DNA from: Wukongibacter sp050859025
GTDB taxonomy: Bacteria > Bacillota > Clostridia > Peptostreptococcales > Caminicellaceae
Direction of reading: 5' to 3'
DNA: 64,000 nt
Assembly: GCF_050859025.1 (NCBI RefSeq)
Contig: NZ_CP138200.1
Span: forward strand, 310,001-374,000
The first letter of the stretch is position 1, and the number at the start of each line of letters is the position of its first letter. Made by a program: the position numbers and the translations under genes. A model generated the notes under the pieces. That model was not told the DNA's origin, did not search any database, and saw nothing but the letters and a program-made list of their open reading frames with translations. Below are positions 54,147 through 62,784 of this stretch, in pieces.

Positions 54147-54240
54147 TATAGAGATTCCAGTCAAAACTTTAATTTATACACATCAAAAATCCTAAGATTC
54201 ATCAGATATTTTGATATGTATAAATTAGGAACTCTCTATA
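54147..54240. mobile_element. Family-2 hairpin element, copy 4
   Basis: 94 bp, TATAGAGATTCC to ACTCTCTATA, between the T-box terminator and cimA. It sits in the 5' untranslated region of the cimA operon, so it will be transcribed as a hairpin in the leader. Confidence 0.85.
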
Positions 54241-54245
54241 CTATA

Positions 54246-54600
54246 AAAAAAACGCCCTTGAATTAATATATTCAAGGACGAGTATTTACCCGTGGTACCA
54301 CCTTAATTGTACCCTAAAATAGGATACCTCTTCTTCGGTTCCAACAAACCTAAGCCTTTAACGGGGCTAGTCGTTATCCTTTACTATAGTCATGACATTT
54401 TAAAATTTATTATTGATATGCAACATTAAGATCTAAAATGTCATCACTTTATATAGAGTCCTTAGTAAGACTTAATAGCTCTACTTGAAGCTCTGTAATA
54501 GAAATTTCAAGGATACAACTCGGGAGTGATATGCATTTTATAGATAGTATCGGTTTCCAGCAACCACCGACTCTCTAGAACTATCAATATAAAATACCAG
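54246..54600 (-). promoter_or_regulatory. T-box leader (leucine-type) of the cimA-leuCDB operon
   Basis: Minus-strand reading: stem I with GAGAGTCGGTGGTTGCTGG, AACCGATACTAT and a specifier region ATCACTCCCGAGTTG whose CTC (54526-54524) codes Leu. The T-box AAGGTGGTACCACG lies at 54304-54291. The terminator is CGTCCTTGAAT/ATTCAAGGGCG and T-run at 54280-54246. Uncharged tRNA-Leu should favour read-through. The middle is about 100 nt longer than in the other T-box here and contains an extra hairpin (ATGACATTTTA/TAAAATGTCAT, about 54390-54445). Confidence 0.9.
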
Positions 54601-54715
54601 TCTCCGTCATAGCGTTTATATATATGCAAATGCTAAGGGATTCTAAGAGTTTCCTATTGTAATAAATTAGTAGTCCATCTTGAATCTCTATGAATCTCAT
54701 ATTATAATTATTCAA

Positions 54716-54744
54716 ATTATAACAACGACAAATTTTATTGTCAA
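54716..54744 (-). promoter_or_regulatory. Consensus sigma-A promoter of the cimA T-box transcript
   Basis: TTGACA (54744-54739), exactly 17 bases, TATAAT (54721-54716), on the minus strand about 110 bp before stem I. It makes the cimA operon independent of the ilvBH transcript. Confidence 0.85.
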
Positions 54745-54875
54745 CAAATAATTCAAAAAATTCTAAAACAAGCAAAATATTTGAATATATAAAAAAATGT
54801 AATATTACCCGGATTATTTATAAAAAATTCAAAAGGGCTGCAATAGAGCTTTGCTATCTATGAGTAATCGGGGTA

Positions 54876-55370
54876 TTAGTCAGTAATTTGAGATCCTCCT
54901 CTTTGAATGCCAGTAAACCCTGTACGGACTAATTCAACTATGCCGAAGGGTTTTATAACATCTATAAATGCAGAGATTTTGCCTGCATCACCGGTTAATT
55001 CTACAGTTAAGGTTTCTGGTGAAATATCAACTATATTTGCTCTAAAGATATTAACTGTTTCGTTAATAGCTGTTCTATCTTTAGAATTTGCCTTAACCTT
55101 AATTAGAATAAGGTCTCTATGAACAGATTTTTCTGGTTTAAGCTCTACAACCTTTATAACGTCTATAAGCTTATTTAACTGTTTAATCATTTGTTCAAGA
55201 ATGTAATTATCCCCTGTAACAGAAATAGTCATTCTAGAAATATTTGGATTTTCAGTAATTCCTACGGAAAGACTGTCTATATTATAGCCTCTACGACTAA
55301 ATAAACCTGCAATTCTACTTAAGACACCGGAGTGGTTTTCTACTAAAACCGAAAGCACGTGCTTATTCAT
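54876..55370 (-). CDS. ilvN: Acetolactate synthase small (regulatory) subunit
   Basis: 164 aa: an N-terminal ACT domain (VLSVLVENHSGVLSRIAGLF, RRGYNIDSLSVG) and a C-terminal domain of the IlvN/IlvH type (ELTGDAGKISAFIDVIKPFG). Binds valine and activates or inhibits the catalytic subunit. 16 bp after ilvB. It could equally be called ilvH. Confidence 0.93.
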   Translation of the reverse strand: MNKHVLSVLVENHSGVLSRIAGLFSRRGYNIDSLSVGITENPNISRMTISVTGDNYILEQMIKQLNKLIDVIKVVELKPEKSVHRDLILIKVKANSKDRTAINETVNIFRANIVDISPETLTVELTGDAGKISAFIDVIKPFGIVELVRTGFTGIQRGGSQITD

Positions 55371-55386
55371 ATGAACTCCCCCTTCC

Positions 55387-57009
55387 CTATAAGATACTAA
55401 ATATACTTGGATCTACTAGACATTCAATAATATAGCTATCATTGCTGTTTAGTGCCATATCAATAGCCGTTTTGAGTTCTGCATTTGAAGATATTCTTAT
55501 ACCTTTTAGGCCATAGGCCTCAGCAATCTTCATGAAATCTGGATTTGCAGTAAAATCCACTCCAAAATATTTACCTTTTCCAATTTTTATATCCTGAAGC
55601 TCTCTTACCATTCCCAGCCTATTATTATTAAAAAGCATTATTATAATATTTTGGTTTGATTCTCGTAAAGTTGCTAGCTCACCTAGGGACATCTGAAAAC
55701 TACCATCGCCTAGGCTGCATATAACCTTTCGATTTGGGTTTGCCAGCTTAGCTCCTATGGCTGACGGTAAACTGTATCCCATAGTTCCTAATCCACCAGA
55801 GGTAAAGAATTTTCTATCACCATTTATCATTAGGTTTCTAGCAGCCCAAATTTGATTCTGACCAACGTCAACGGTAAATATTGTATCATCGGGAACCATA
55901 CTAGATAATGTTCTAAATGCTTCTCTTGGATTGACAAAGGTATCCTTTCCCCCGTATGATTCTACGATATTTTCTTTAAGTGATTTAATTCTATGAAGCC
56001 ATTCGTCGGTATCAAGGGGTTCAACCTTTTCAATAAATTGATTTAAAATATTCTTTGCATCCCCCACAACAGGAATAGTAGTATCTAGATTCTTACCGAT
56101 TTCAGCAGGGTCAATGTCAATATGAATAATAGAAAGATTTTCGTTTGTAAGCTTAAAGCCGGCTGTAGCACGATCACCTACCCTAGCTCCTATAATCATT
56201 AATAAATCTGCCTGTGCTACAATTCTATTGGCATAGGAGTGGCCGTGGGAACCTACCATTCCTACATAATAATCAGAGTCACAAGTAAGCGCACCAATAC
56301 CCATTAATGTATGAACAACGGGTATTTTTGACTTTTCAGAAAAAATCTCAAGCTCCTTAGATGCTCCAGAGCATAATATTCCACCACCAACACAAATTAA
56401 AGGCTTTTTACTGGTTTTTAACTTTTTAATAGCTCTTTTCACTTGACCCGCATGACCTACATAGGTAGGCTTATATCCAACTATATCTACAGAATCAGGA
56501 TAAGAGAAATTTATATTCTCCATTTGAATATCAAGAGGTATGTCTATAAGCACGGGGCCAGGTCTTCCAGTAGAGGCTATATAAAAGGCCTCTTTAAGTA
56601 TCCTTGGAATATCATTAGCATCTTTTACAAGATAGTTATATTTAGTAAATGGCTCGGTAGCCCCTACAACATCTGCTTCTTGGAAAACATCCTTGCCTAT
56701 GGCCGTCGTGTTTACTTGGCCAGTTATTGCTATAAGTGGTATGGAGTCCATGTAGGCAGTGGCAATACCAGTAATTAAGTTTGTAGCTCCAGGACCAGAT
56801 GTAGACATACATACACCAACGGTACCATTAGTTCTTGCAAAGCCACTAGCGGCATGGGCCGCTGCTTGCTCATGTCTAACAAGGACATGCTTTATATCGG
56901 AATTTCTTAAAGACTCATATATTGGAAATACAGCTGCACCAGGATAGCCGAAAACAATATCTACACCTTCATTTTCTAGACATTTTACAATAGCATTTGA
57001 AACCTTCAA
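55387..57009 (-). CDS. ilvB: Acetolactate synthase large (catalytic) subunit
   Basis: 540 aa with a TTG start after GAGAAGGTG. ThDP enzyme: GYPGAAVFPIYE, catalytic Glu in VRHEQAAAHAASGFARTNG, GVCMSTSGPGATNLITG, and the ThDP/Mg motif GDGSFQMSLGELATL...NNN. It condenses two pyruvates, or pyruvate with 2-oxobutyrate, for Val/Leu and Ile. Upstream on this strand is an inverted repeat AAATTGCAT/ATGCAATTT (57113-57155) that may be regulatory; no T-box is seen for it. Confidence 0.95.
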   Translation of the reverse strand: MKVSNAIVKCLENEGVDIVFGYPGAAVFPIYESLRNSDIKHVLVRHEQAAAHAASGFARTNGTVGVCMSTSGPGATNLITGIATAYMDSIPLIAITGQVNTTAIGKDVFQEADVVGATEPFTKYNYLVKDANDIPRILKEAFYIASTGRPGPVLIDIPLDIQMENINFSYPDSVDIVGYKPTYVGHAGQVKRAIKKLKTSKKPLICVGGGILCSGASKELEIFSEKSKIPVVHTLMGIGALTCDSDYYVGMVGSHGHSYANRIVAQADLLMIIGARVGDRATAGFKLTNENLSIIHIDIDPAEIGKNLDTTIPVVGDAKNILNQFIEKVEPLDTDEWLHRIKSLKENIVESYGGKDTFVNPREAFRTLSSMVPDDTIFTVDVGQNQIWAARNLMINGDRKFFTSGGLGTMGYSLPSAIGAKLANPNRKVICSLGDGSFQMSLGELATLRESNQNIIIMLFNNNRLGMVRELQDIKIGKGKYFGVDFTANPDFMKIAEAYGLKGIRISSNAELKTAIDMALNSNDSYIIECLVDPSIFSIL

Positions 57010-57417
57010 AATATCACCTTCTCAATTATTGGATTTCGTGACGAAATTTGGTTAATACTTCTTAGTCGCTTTCTAGCTATGCCCGTAATAGTCAAATCTT
57101 TTTTAGTAAAGCAAATTGCATGGTTATAATCTAAATAACTTACTAATTATGCAATTTCCCCATTAAACTTAGTTTAAAACCTGTATCTTTAAAAACTTAG
57201 AACTTAGAACCTGTAAAGAGATTTCTAATATCTTTACCATATACGAAGATAATTAACAAGTATTGTAACAAAAAACAAACCTTAAAGTCAACTAAATATT
57301 TTAAAAATTATGTGAATTTATTCATAAGATAAAAATTAGATGAAAAAATTTTCTGACGATATAAAAAATTGTTTATGTATAAAAATAAATAAATTTTGAT
57401 AATTTTGCGAAAATATA
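57010..57417. other. Divergent control region between ilvB and the leuA T-box
   Basis: No gene. It contains the AAATTGCAT/ATGCAATTT inverted repeat on the ilvB side and short direct repeats of CTTAGAAC near 57190-57215. Similar CTTAGAAC/TTAGAACTTA repeats recur at 58017-58090 directly before leuA. Confidence 0.5.
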
Positions 57418-57446
57418 TTGACTTTTAATATTTAATTTGTTAACAT
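57418..57446 (+). promoter_or_regulatory. Probable sigma-A promoter of the leuA T-box transcript
   Basis: TTGACT, 17 bases, TAACAT; TACAAT follows 8 bases later as an alternative -10. About 40 bp before stem I. Confidence 0.55.
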
Positions 57447-57483
57447 ACAATACAATACTTAGAAATTACAAAGTGAAAAAGCA

Positions 57484-57740
57484 ATGATGGAGAGCGTATT
57501 TTGCAAGGGCAGTTTCAGAGAGTCGGTGGTGGCTGTGAACCGATACTGTGGTAAAAATACTACTCACTCCTGAGCTGCATCTCTGAAATACTTATAGGAG
57601 ATAGATGGTATGCCCCATTATCGGCTAGGGTTTGATTGAACCTGAAATGAGCGGTTTTTGGTTTTCCAAAAACAAATAAGGTGGTACCACGTGGAAATTT
57701 ACCTCGTCCTTAAATAGATATATTTAAGGGCGAGGTTTTT
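57484..57740 (+). promoter_or_regulatory. T-box leader (leucine-type) of leuA-ilvC
   Basis: Stem I contains GAGAGTCGGTGGTGGC, GAACCGATACTGTGG and the specifier region ACTCACTCCTGAGCTG with CTC (Leu) at 57567-57569. The T-box AAGGTGGTACCACG is at 57678-57691. The terminator is CCTCGTCCTTAAA/TTTAAGGGCGAGG plus five T at 57702-57740. The same specifier context (CACTCC.GAG) as the minus-strand T-box supports co-regulation by tRNA-Leu. Confidence 0.93.
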
Positions 57741-57853
57741 GTTTTATAAACTATTTGTAGTTATGCTACCTAAAAAACTAAATTTACTAATTCTTAGAGT
57801 AGTATTACTATAGAAATTTATCTCAAATACTTTAAATGTCATGACAATCAATG

Positions 57854-57965
57854 TATAGAGATTCCAAGGAAAAATTTAATTTATACACATATTATACACA
57901 TCAAGAATTCCCATAAAAGTTGGATATTTTGATATGTATAAATTAAGCTTCACTAATAACTATAT
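57854..57965. mobile_element. Family-2 hairpin element, copy 5
   Basis: 112 bp beginning TATAGAGATTCCAAGG, with a short internal duplication of ACACATATT and a decayed right end (CTAATAACTATATA). It sits in the leuA leader after the T-box terminator, as copy 4 does for cimA. Confidence 0.75.
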
Positions 57966-58118
57966 AAAAATAAGTGTAGGAAAGAAACAAAAGAAGTGTC
58001 CTGATAGGATAATCTTTAGCTTAGAACTTAAAAATTAGAACTTAGAGCCTAAAACCTAGAAACTAAAACTTAGAGATTAGAACTATAAAATATTCTAAAT
58101 GTAAAGGGGAGAATTTAA

Positions 58119-59657
58119 ATGGGGAAGATAATTAAGATATTTGATACAACCTTGAGAGATGGAGAACAATCACCTGGATGCAGTATGAATCTTCAGGAAA
58201 AGATACAAATGGCTAGACAATTAGAGCTTTTAAAAGTAGATATAATTGAGGCAGGCTTTGCTATCGCTTCGGAAGGAGACTTTATATCAGTTAAAGAGAT
58301 TGCAAAGACTATAAAGGACTGTACAGTAGCAAGCTTAGCTAGAACTCTACCAAAGGATATAGATTATGCATGGGAAGCAGTGAAGCACGCCGCTAGACCA
58401 AGGATACACACATTTATAGCTACTTCAGATATTCATATGAAGTATAAATTGAAAATGGACCCAGAGGATGTAATTGAAAGAGCAGTTAATATGGTTAAGC
58501 ATGCGAAAAAATACTGTGAAGATATTGAATTCTCCGCAGAGGATGGCACAAGAAGTGACCCTATCTTTTTATCAAGATTATTTGAAAAGGTTATAGCCGC
58601 TGGAGCAACCGTAATAAATATACCAGATACAGTGGGATATACAACTCCAGATGAATACTATGATTTTATAACTAAAATAAGAGAAAATACTTCAAATATG
58701 CATAGGGCAGAGATATCTGTACATTGTCATAATGATTTGGGTCTTGCAGTGGCAAATACAATAGCTGCGGCAAAGGCCGGTGCAACTCAATTTGAGTGTA
58801 CTATTAATGGTATAGGTGAAAGGGCTGGGAACGCAGCCCTTGAAGAGATAGTAATGGCTATAAATACTAGAAGAGACCTTTTAGATTTGGATTGCAATAT
58901 CGATACAACTCAAATAATGCGTTCAAGTAAGCTTTTAAGTACTATAACAGGTGTTCAAGTACAGCCTAATAAGGCAATTGTAGGGGCTAATGCATTTGCC
59001 CATGAATCTGGAATACATCAACATGGTGTACTAGAAGAAAGAAGCACCTATGAAATAATGACACCAGAATCCGTAGGCCTAACTACAAATAAAATGGTTC
59101 TTGGTAAACACTCTGGCAAGCATGCTTTTCTAGAAAGAGTAAATTCCCTAGGATATACTTTATCAGATGAAGAATTGGCTAAAGCCTTTAAGAAATTTAA
59201 AGATTTGGCAGATAAAAAGAAGGATGTCTACAACAGGGATATAGAAGCCATAGTAGCAGGTGACTTCATAGAAACATCAAATACCTATGAATTAGAAAAC
59301 TTTGTGATTAACAGTGGAAATGTTATTACATCAACTGCATCTATAGCTTTAAGGATAGATGATAAACTGGTTGAAGAAGCTTCAATGGGTGATGGACCAG
59401 TAGATGCAGCCTTTAAGGCCATAGAGAAAATCGTAGGAGTAGATATAATCCTTGAGGACTATGGACTTCATTCCGTTACAGAAGGGAAGGATGCTCAGGG
59501 TGAAGCGATAGTTAAGATTAGTCATGATGGCAAAATGTATAGAGGTAGGGGCCTTAGTACAGATATAGTTGAGGCTAGTATAAGGGCATATATTAGTGCC
59601 GTCAATAAGATGGCTGATAAAATAGGTTTGATGAACAAAGAAGAAAAAGCATCATAA
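58119..59657 (+). CDS. leuA: 2-isopropylmalate synthase
   Basis: 512 aa: catalytic barrel (IFDTTLRDGEQSPGCSMNLQ), metal ligands in AEISVHCHNDLGLAVANTIA, GIGERAGNAALEEIVMAI, then the C-terminal LeuA dimer/leucine-binding domain ending GRGLSTDIVEASIRAYISAV. First committed step to leucine, expected to be feedback-inhibited by Leu. AAAGGGGAG precedes the ATG. 72 bp before ilvC in the same T-box operon. Confidence 0.95.
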   Translation: MGKIIKIFDTTLRDGEQSPGCSMNLQEKIQMARQLELLKVDIIEAGFAIASEGDFISVKEIAKTIKDCTVASLARTLPKDIDYAWEAVKHAARPRIHTFIATSDIHMKYKLKMDPEDVIERAVNMVKHAKKYCEDIEFSAEDGTRSDPIFLSRLFEKVIAAGATVINIPDTVGYTTPDEYYDFITKIRENTSNMHRAEISVHCHNDLGLAVANTIAAAKAGATQFECTINGIGERAGNAALEEIVMAINTRRDLLDLDCNIDTTQIMRSSKLLSTITGVQVQPNKAIVGANAFAHESGIHQHGVLEERSTYEIMTPESVGLTTNKMVLGKHSGKHAFLERVNSLGYTLSDEELAKAFKKFKDLADKKKDVYNRDIEAIVAGDFIETSNTYELENFVINSGNVITSTASIALRIDDKLVEEASMGDGPVDAAFKAIEKIVGVDIILEDYGLHSVTEGKDAQGEAIVKISHDGKMYRGRGLSTDIVEASIRAYISAVNKMADKIGLMNKEEKAS

Positions 59658-59729
59658 AGTTAGATATATGTTCTATAAGAAACATTATATATATAAAATC
59701 AAATGAAATAATGTAAGGAGGAACTTATA

Positions 59730-60722
59730 GTGGCAAAAATGTATTATGATAAGGATGCAGATATGGAAATGCTTAAGGGAAAAAAGGTAGCAATTATTGG
59801 ATTTGGAAGTCAGGGGCATGCCCATGCACTAAACCTAAAGGAAAGTGGAGTAGACGTTGTAGTTGGATTATATAAGGGAAGCAAATCATGGGAAAAAGTT
59901 AAGGAAAGTGGACTAGAAGTTATGGAAGTGGCTGAGGCTGCTAAGGTAAGTAATGTAGTAATGATTCTAGTGCCAGATGAAAAGCAAAGAAGCATATACA
60001 TGGAAAACATTATGCCTAATTTAGAAGAAGGGGACGCACTGGCCTTTGCTCATGGCTTTAACATACATTTTTCACAAATAGTACCTCCAGCAAATGTTGA
60101 TGTTTTCATGGTTGCACCAAAGGGACCAGGACATCTGGTAAGAAGGGTTTATGAAGAAGGAAAGGGTGTACCTGCACTAATAGCAGTCTATCAAGACTAT
60201 ACTGGTAAAGCCAAGGATTTAGCCCTTGCGTATGCTAGTGGAATAGGAGCAGCTAGAGCCGGTGTGATAGAAACTACCTTTAAAGAAGAAACTGAAACAG
60301 ACCTATTTGGAGAGCAGTCTGTACTATGCGGTGGTGCAACTGAATTAATAAAGGCTGGTTTTGATACCTTAGTTGAAGCTGGATATCAACCTGAGATTGC
60401 ATACTTTGAATGCTTACATGAACTAAAGCTTATCGTAGATCTACTTTATGAGGGCGGATTTGAAAGAATGAGATACAGTGTAAGTGATACAGCAGAATAT
60501 GGAGATTACATGGTTGGTAGAAGAATTATAACTGAAGAGACACGTAAGGAAATGAAGAAGGTTCTTTGCGAAATACAAACAGGGCAGTTTGCAAAGAACT
60601 GGCTGTCAGAAAATAATATGAACAGACCTATGTTCAATGCAATCAAAAGAAGAGAGCTTGAGCATCCAATAGTTGAAGTAGGTAAGGAACTGAGAAGTAT
60701 GATGGATTGGATTAAAGAGTAA
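59730..60722 (+). CDS. ilvC: Ketol-acid reductoisomerase
   Basis: 330 aa, class I. GTG start after AAGGAGG. N-terminal Rossmann fold VAIIGFGSQGHAHALNLKES; the phosphate-binding loop has LYKGSKSW, suggesting NADPH. Acid residues for Mg lie in ETDLFGEQSVLCGG and YECLHELKLIVDL-type helices. It converts acetolactate and acetohydroxybutyrate. ilvD and ilvE are not in the window. Confidence 0.96.
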   Translation: MAKMYYDKDADMEMLKGKKVAIIGFGSQGHAHALNLKESGVDVVVGLYKGSKSWEKVKESGLEVMEVAEAAKVSNVVMILVPDEKQRSIYMENIMPNLEEGDALAFAHGFNIHFSQIVPPANVDVFMVAPKGPGHLVRRVYEEGKGVPALIAVYQDYTGKAKDLALAYASGIGAARAGVIETTFKEETETDLFGEQSVLCGGATELIKAGFDTLVEAGYQPEIAYFECLHELKLIVDLLYEGGFERMRYSVSDTAEYGDYMVGRRIITEETRKEMKKVLCEIQTGQFAKNWLSENNMNRPMFNAIKRRELEHPIVEVGKELRSMMDWIKE

Positions 60723-60766
60723 TATATAAATAGAATAGTCCATATTATTAAAGTCATGTGATTAAG

Positions 60767-60793
60767 ACCATAAGAGATTTTTCTTATGGTTTT
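60767..60793 (+). terminator. Terminator after ilvC
   Basis: ACCATAAGA/TCTTATGGT, 9-bp stem, then TTT. Confidence 0.75.
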
Positions 60794-60802
60794 AATTTCA
60801 GA

Positions 60803-60868
60803 TGACACGGGGACGGACACCTTGACACACTAAAAAAATTGTGTGTCAGGGTGTCCGTCCCCGTGTCA
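60803..60868. repeat. 66-bp REP-type palindrome (GACACGGGGACGG)
   Basis: Arms TGACACGGGGACGGACACC and TGACACAC pair with their complements around a 10-base A-rich loop, one unpaired base on each arm. The G+C-rich arms stand out from the surrounding A/T-rich DNA. GACACGGGGACGG palindromes are a dispersed repeat in many genomes, and I associate them with REP/RAYT-type elements (knowledge, not proven here). Confidence 0.85.
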
Positions 60869-60995
60869 TATTTTCCAAGCAATAGTGAAAAAACTGGCTT
60901 TTCAATAGCATCTTCTATGCTGCTGAGTTTTTATTTGAGATAAAATTTGATACAATGATATATATGAATTATGACAAATTATAAAGGTGATAAGG

Positions 60996-62351
60996 ATGGA
61001 TTTATTTGAAATACAAAGACAAGAAAAACTAAAGAAGGATTCACCATTAGCAGAGAGACTAAAGCCTAAGAACCTAGAGGAATATGTTGGACAAGAACAT
61101 ATACTGGCCCCAGGAAAACTTCTTTGGAGGGCAATCAAGGCCGATAGGATTACTTCAATAATTTTATATGGACCTCCGGGTACGGGTAAGACAAGCCTTG
61201 CACGTATTATTGCAAATACTACTAAATCAAATTTTGTACAATTAAATGCAGTAACCTCCGGTGTAAAGGATTTAAAGGAAGTAGTTAAAGAAGCAAAGAA
61301 TGAGCTTGGAATGTATAATAAAAGAACCATATTATTTTTAGACGAGATTCACAGATTTAACAAGGCTCAGCAGGATGGTTTGTTACCTAGCGTAGAGAAT
61401 GGGACGTTGATATTGATAGGTGCTACAACGGAAAATCCATTTTTCCAAGTAAATAATGCATTGATTTCTAGATCTATGTTGTTTAAGCTAGAACCTTTAA
61501 ATGAAGAACATATCAAAAAGATAATAAGGAGAGCAATAGAAGATAAGGAAAAAGGACTTGGGCTATATAATATAAAGCTGAAGGAAGATGCTATGGAGCT
61601 TCTTGCCAATGTAGCTGGTGGAGATGCAAGAAGGGCTTTAAATGCTTTGGAACTAGCAGCCTTGACTACTGATAAGAATGAAGAGGGTAAAATAGATATA
61701 GACATAGAGATAATTAAGGAATGTATGCAGAAAAAGGCTATTAACTACGATAAGGATGGAGATTATCACTATGATGTGGTTTCTGCATTTATAAAGAGCA
61801 TGAGGGGATCTGATCCCGATGCTACTCTTCACTATCTTGCCAGAATGATTTATGCAGGAGAAGACCCAGTATTTATTGCAAGAAGAATAGTTATAGCGGC
61901 CTCGGAGGATGTGGGTAATGCAAATCCCCATGCTCTTATACTTGCAAATAATGCTGCACAGGCAGTTCAGATGATTGGTATGCCAGAAGCAAGGATAATA
62001 CTAGCCCAAGCAGCTGCATATGTGGCTGTTTCGCCTAAAAGCAATGGAAGTTATGTAGGAATAGATAGAGCGATAAGTGACATTGAAAATAGGAAAATTG
62101 GTCAGGTACCTCTACACTTAAGGGATGGGCATTATAAAGGGGCAAAAAAATTAAAGCATGGATTAGGATACGTTTATCCCCATGATTATCCAAATAATTA
62201 TGTTGTTCAGCAATATCTTCCCGATGAATTAGTAGGAACTACATATTATGAACTAAGTGATAATGGGCAGGAGAAGAAAATAAAGGAAATGATGAAAAGA
62301 TTGAAGGGTTTATCTCATAATAAAGCAAAGCCCATGTCAAATAAGAAATAA
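60996..62351 (+). CDS. rarA: Replication-associated recombination AAA+ ATPase
   Basis: 451 aa from ATG 60996 (AAGGTGATAAGG upstream); the family starts MDLF, so the GTG nine bases earlier is not used. Walker A LYGPPGTGKTSLA, Walker B ILFLDEIHRFNKAQQD, sensor GATTENPFF, arginine finger region ALISRSMLF, C-terminal tetramer domain with GSDPDATLHYLARMIYAGED. Acts at stalled replication forks. No functional link to ilvC. Confidence 0.95.
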   Translation: MDLFEIQRQEKLKKDSPLAERLKPKNLEEYVGQEHILAPGKLLWRAIKADRITSIILYGPPGTGKTSLARIIANTTKSNFVQLNAVTSGVKDLKEVVKEAKNELGMYNKRTILFLDEIHRFNKAQQDGLLPSVENGTLILIGATTENPFFQVNNALISRSMLFKLEPLNEEHIKKIIRRAIEDKEKGLGLYNIKLKEDAMELLANVAGGDARRALNALELAALTTDKNEEGKIDIDIEIIKECMQKKAINYDKDGDYHYDVVSAFIKSMRGSDPDATLHYLARMIYAGEDPVFIARRIVIAASEDVGNANPHALILANNAAQAVQMIGMPEARIILAQAAAYVAVSPKSNGSYVGIDRAISDIENRKIGQVPLHLRDGHYKGAKKLKHGLGYVYPHDYPNNYVVQQYLPDELVGTTYYELSDNGQEKKIKEMMKRLKGLSHNKAKPMSNKK

Positions 62352-62367
62352 GAAGGTCATGAAGCTA

Positions 62368-62402
62368 AAGGATGATTTCTGTATTTTACAGAAGTCATCC
62401 TT
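62368..62402 (+). terminator. Hairpin after rarA
   Basis: AAGGATGA.TTCTG/CAGAA.TCATCCTT stem, T-rich sequence a few bases on. Confidence 0.65.
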
Positions 62403-62784
62403 ATTAATTTTTTTATAATGATAATATAAATATAAAGTTAGCAAGATTCTTATTGAAAAAATTACATAATATTGCTATAATTTTTTATAGATGGTATAAA
62501 AAGTAAATATAAATTAATATTGGAACTAGATATTATTTACCGAAGAAGATAATTGAATTTGTGATTAAAGAGAAGGTCATATTAAATAATTTAAATTTAT
62601 AAAAGCAAGTATTGATATGCAACATTAAGATTTATTTTGCATATATTTTCTTGGAATAAACATGAATATATAATCATATGTTCATTGATTCAATTGGTAT
62701 TAGGAGTTTAGATATTAATTATATAGAGATTTCAAATATTCTTAGTCAAAATTTTAAACAAATCAAATTTAGGGGGCCTTTGTA
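62403..62784. other. Intergenic region before the second adaptor gene
   Basis: No gene. It contains the 22-bp segment TATTGATATGCAACATTAAG (AT) at about 62612-62633 that is also inside the extra hairpin of the minus-strand T-box (near 54411-54432). Confidence 0.5.

Noticed and set aside
54584..54775. 63-codon minus-strand frame
   Set aside because: It covers the promoter and 5' part of the T-box leader; not a gene, and it shows no run of leucine codons as a leader peptide would.
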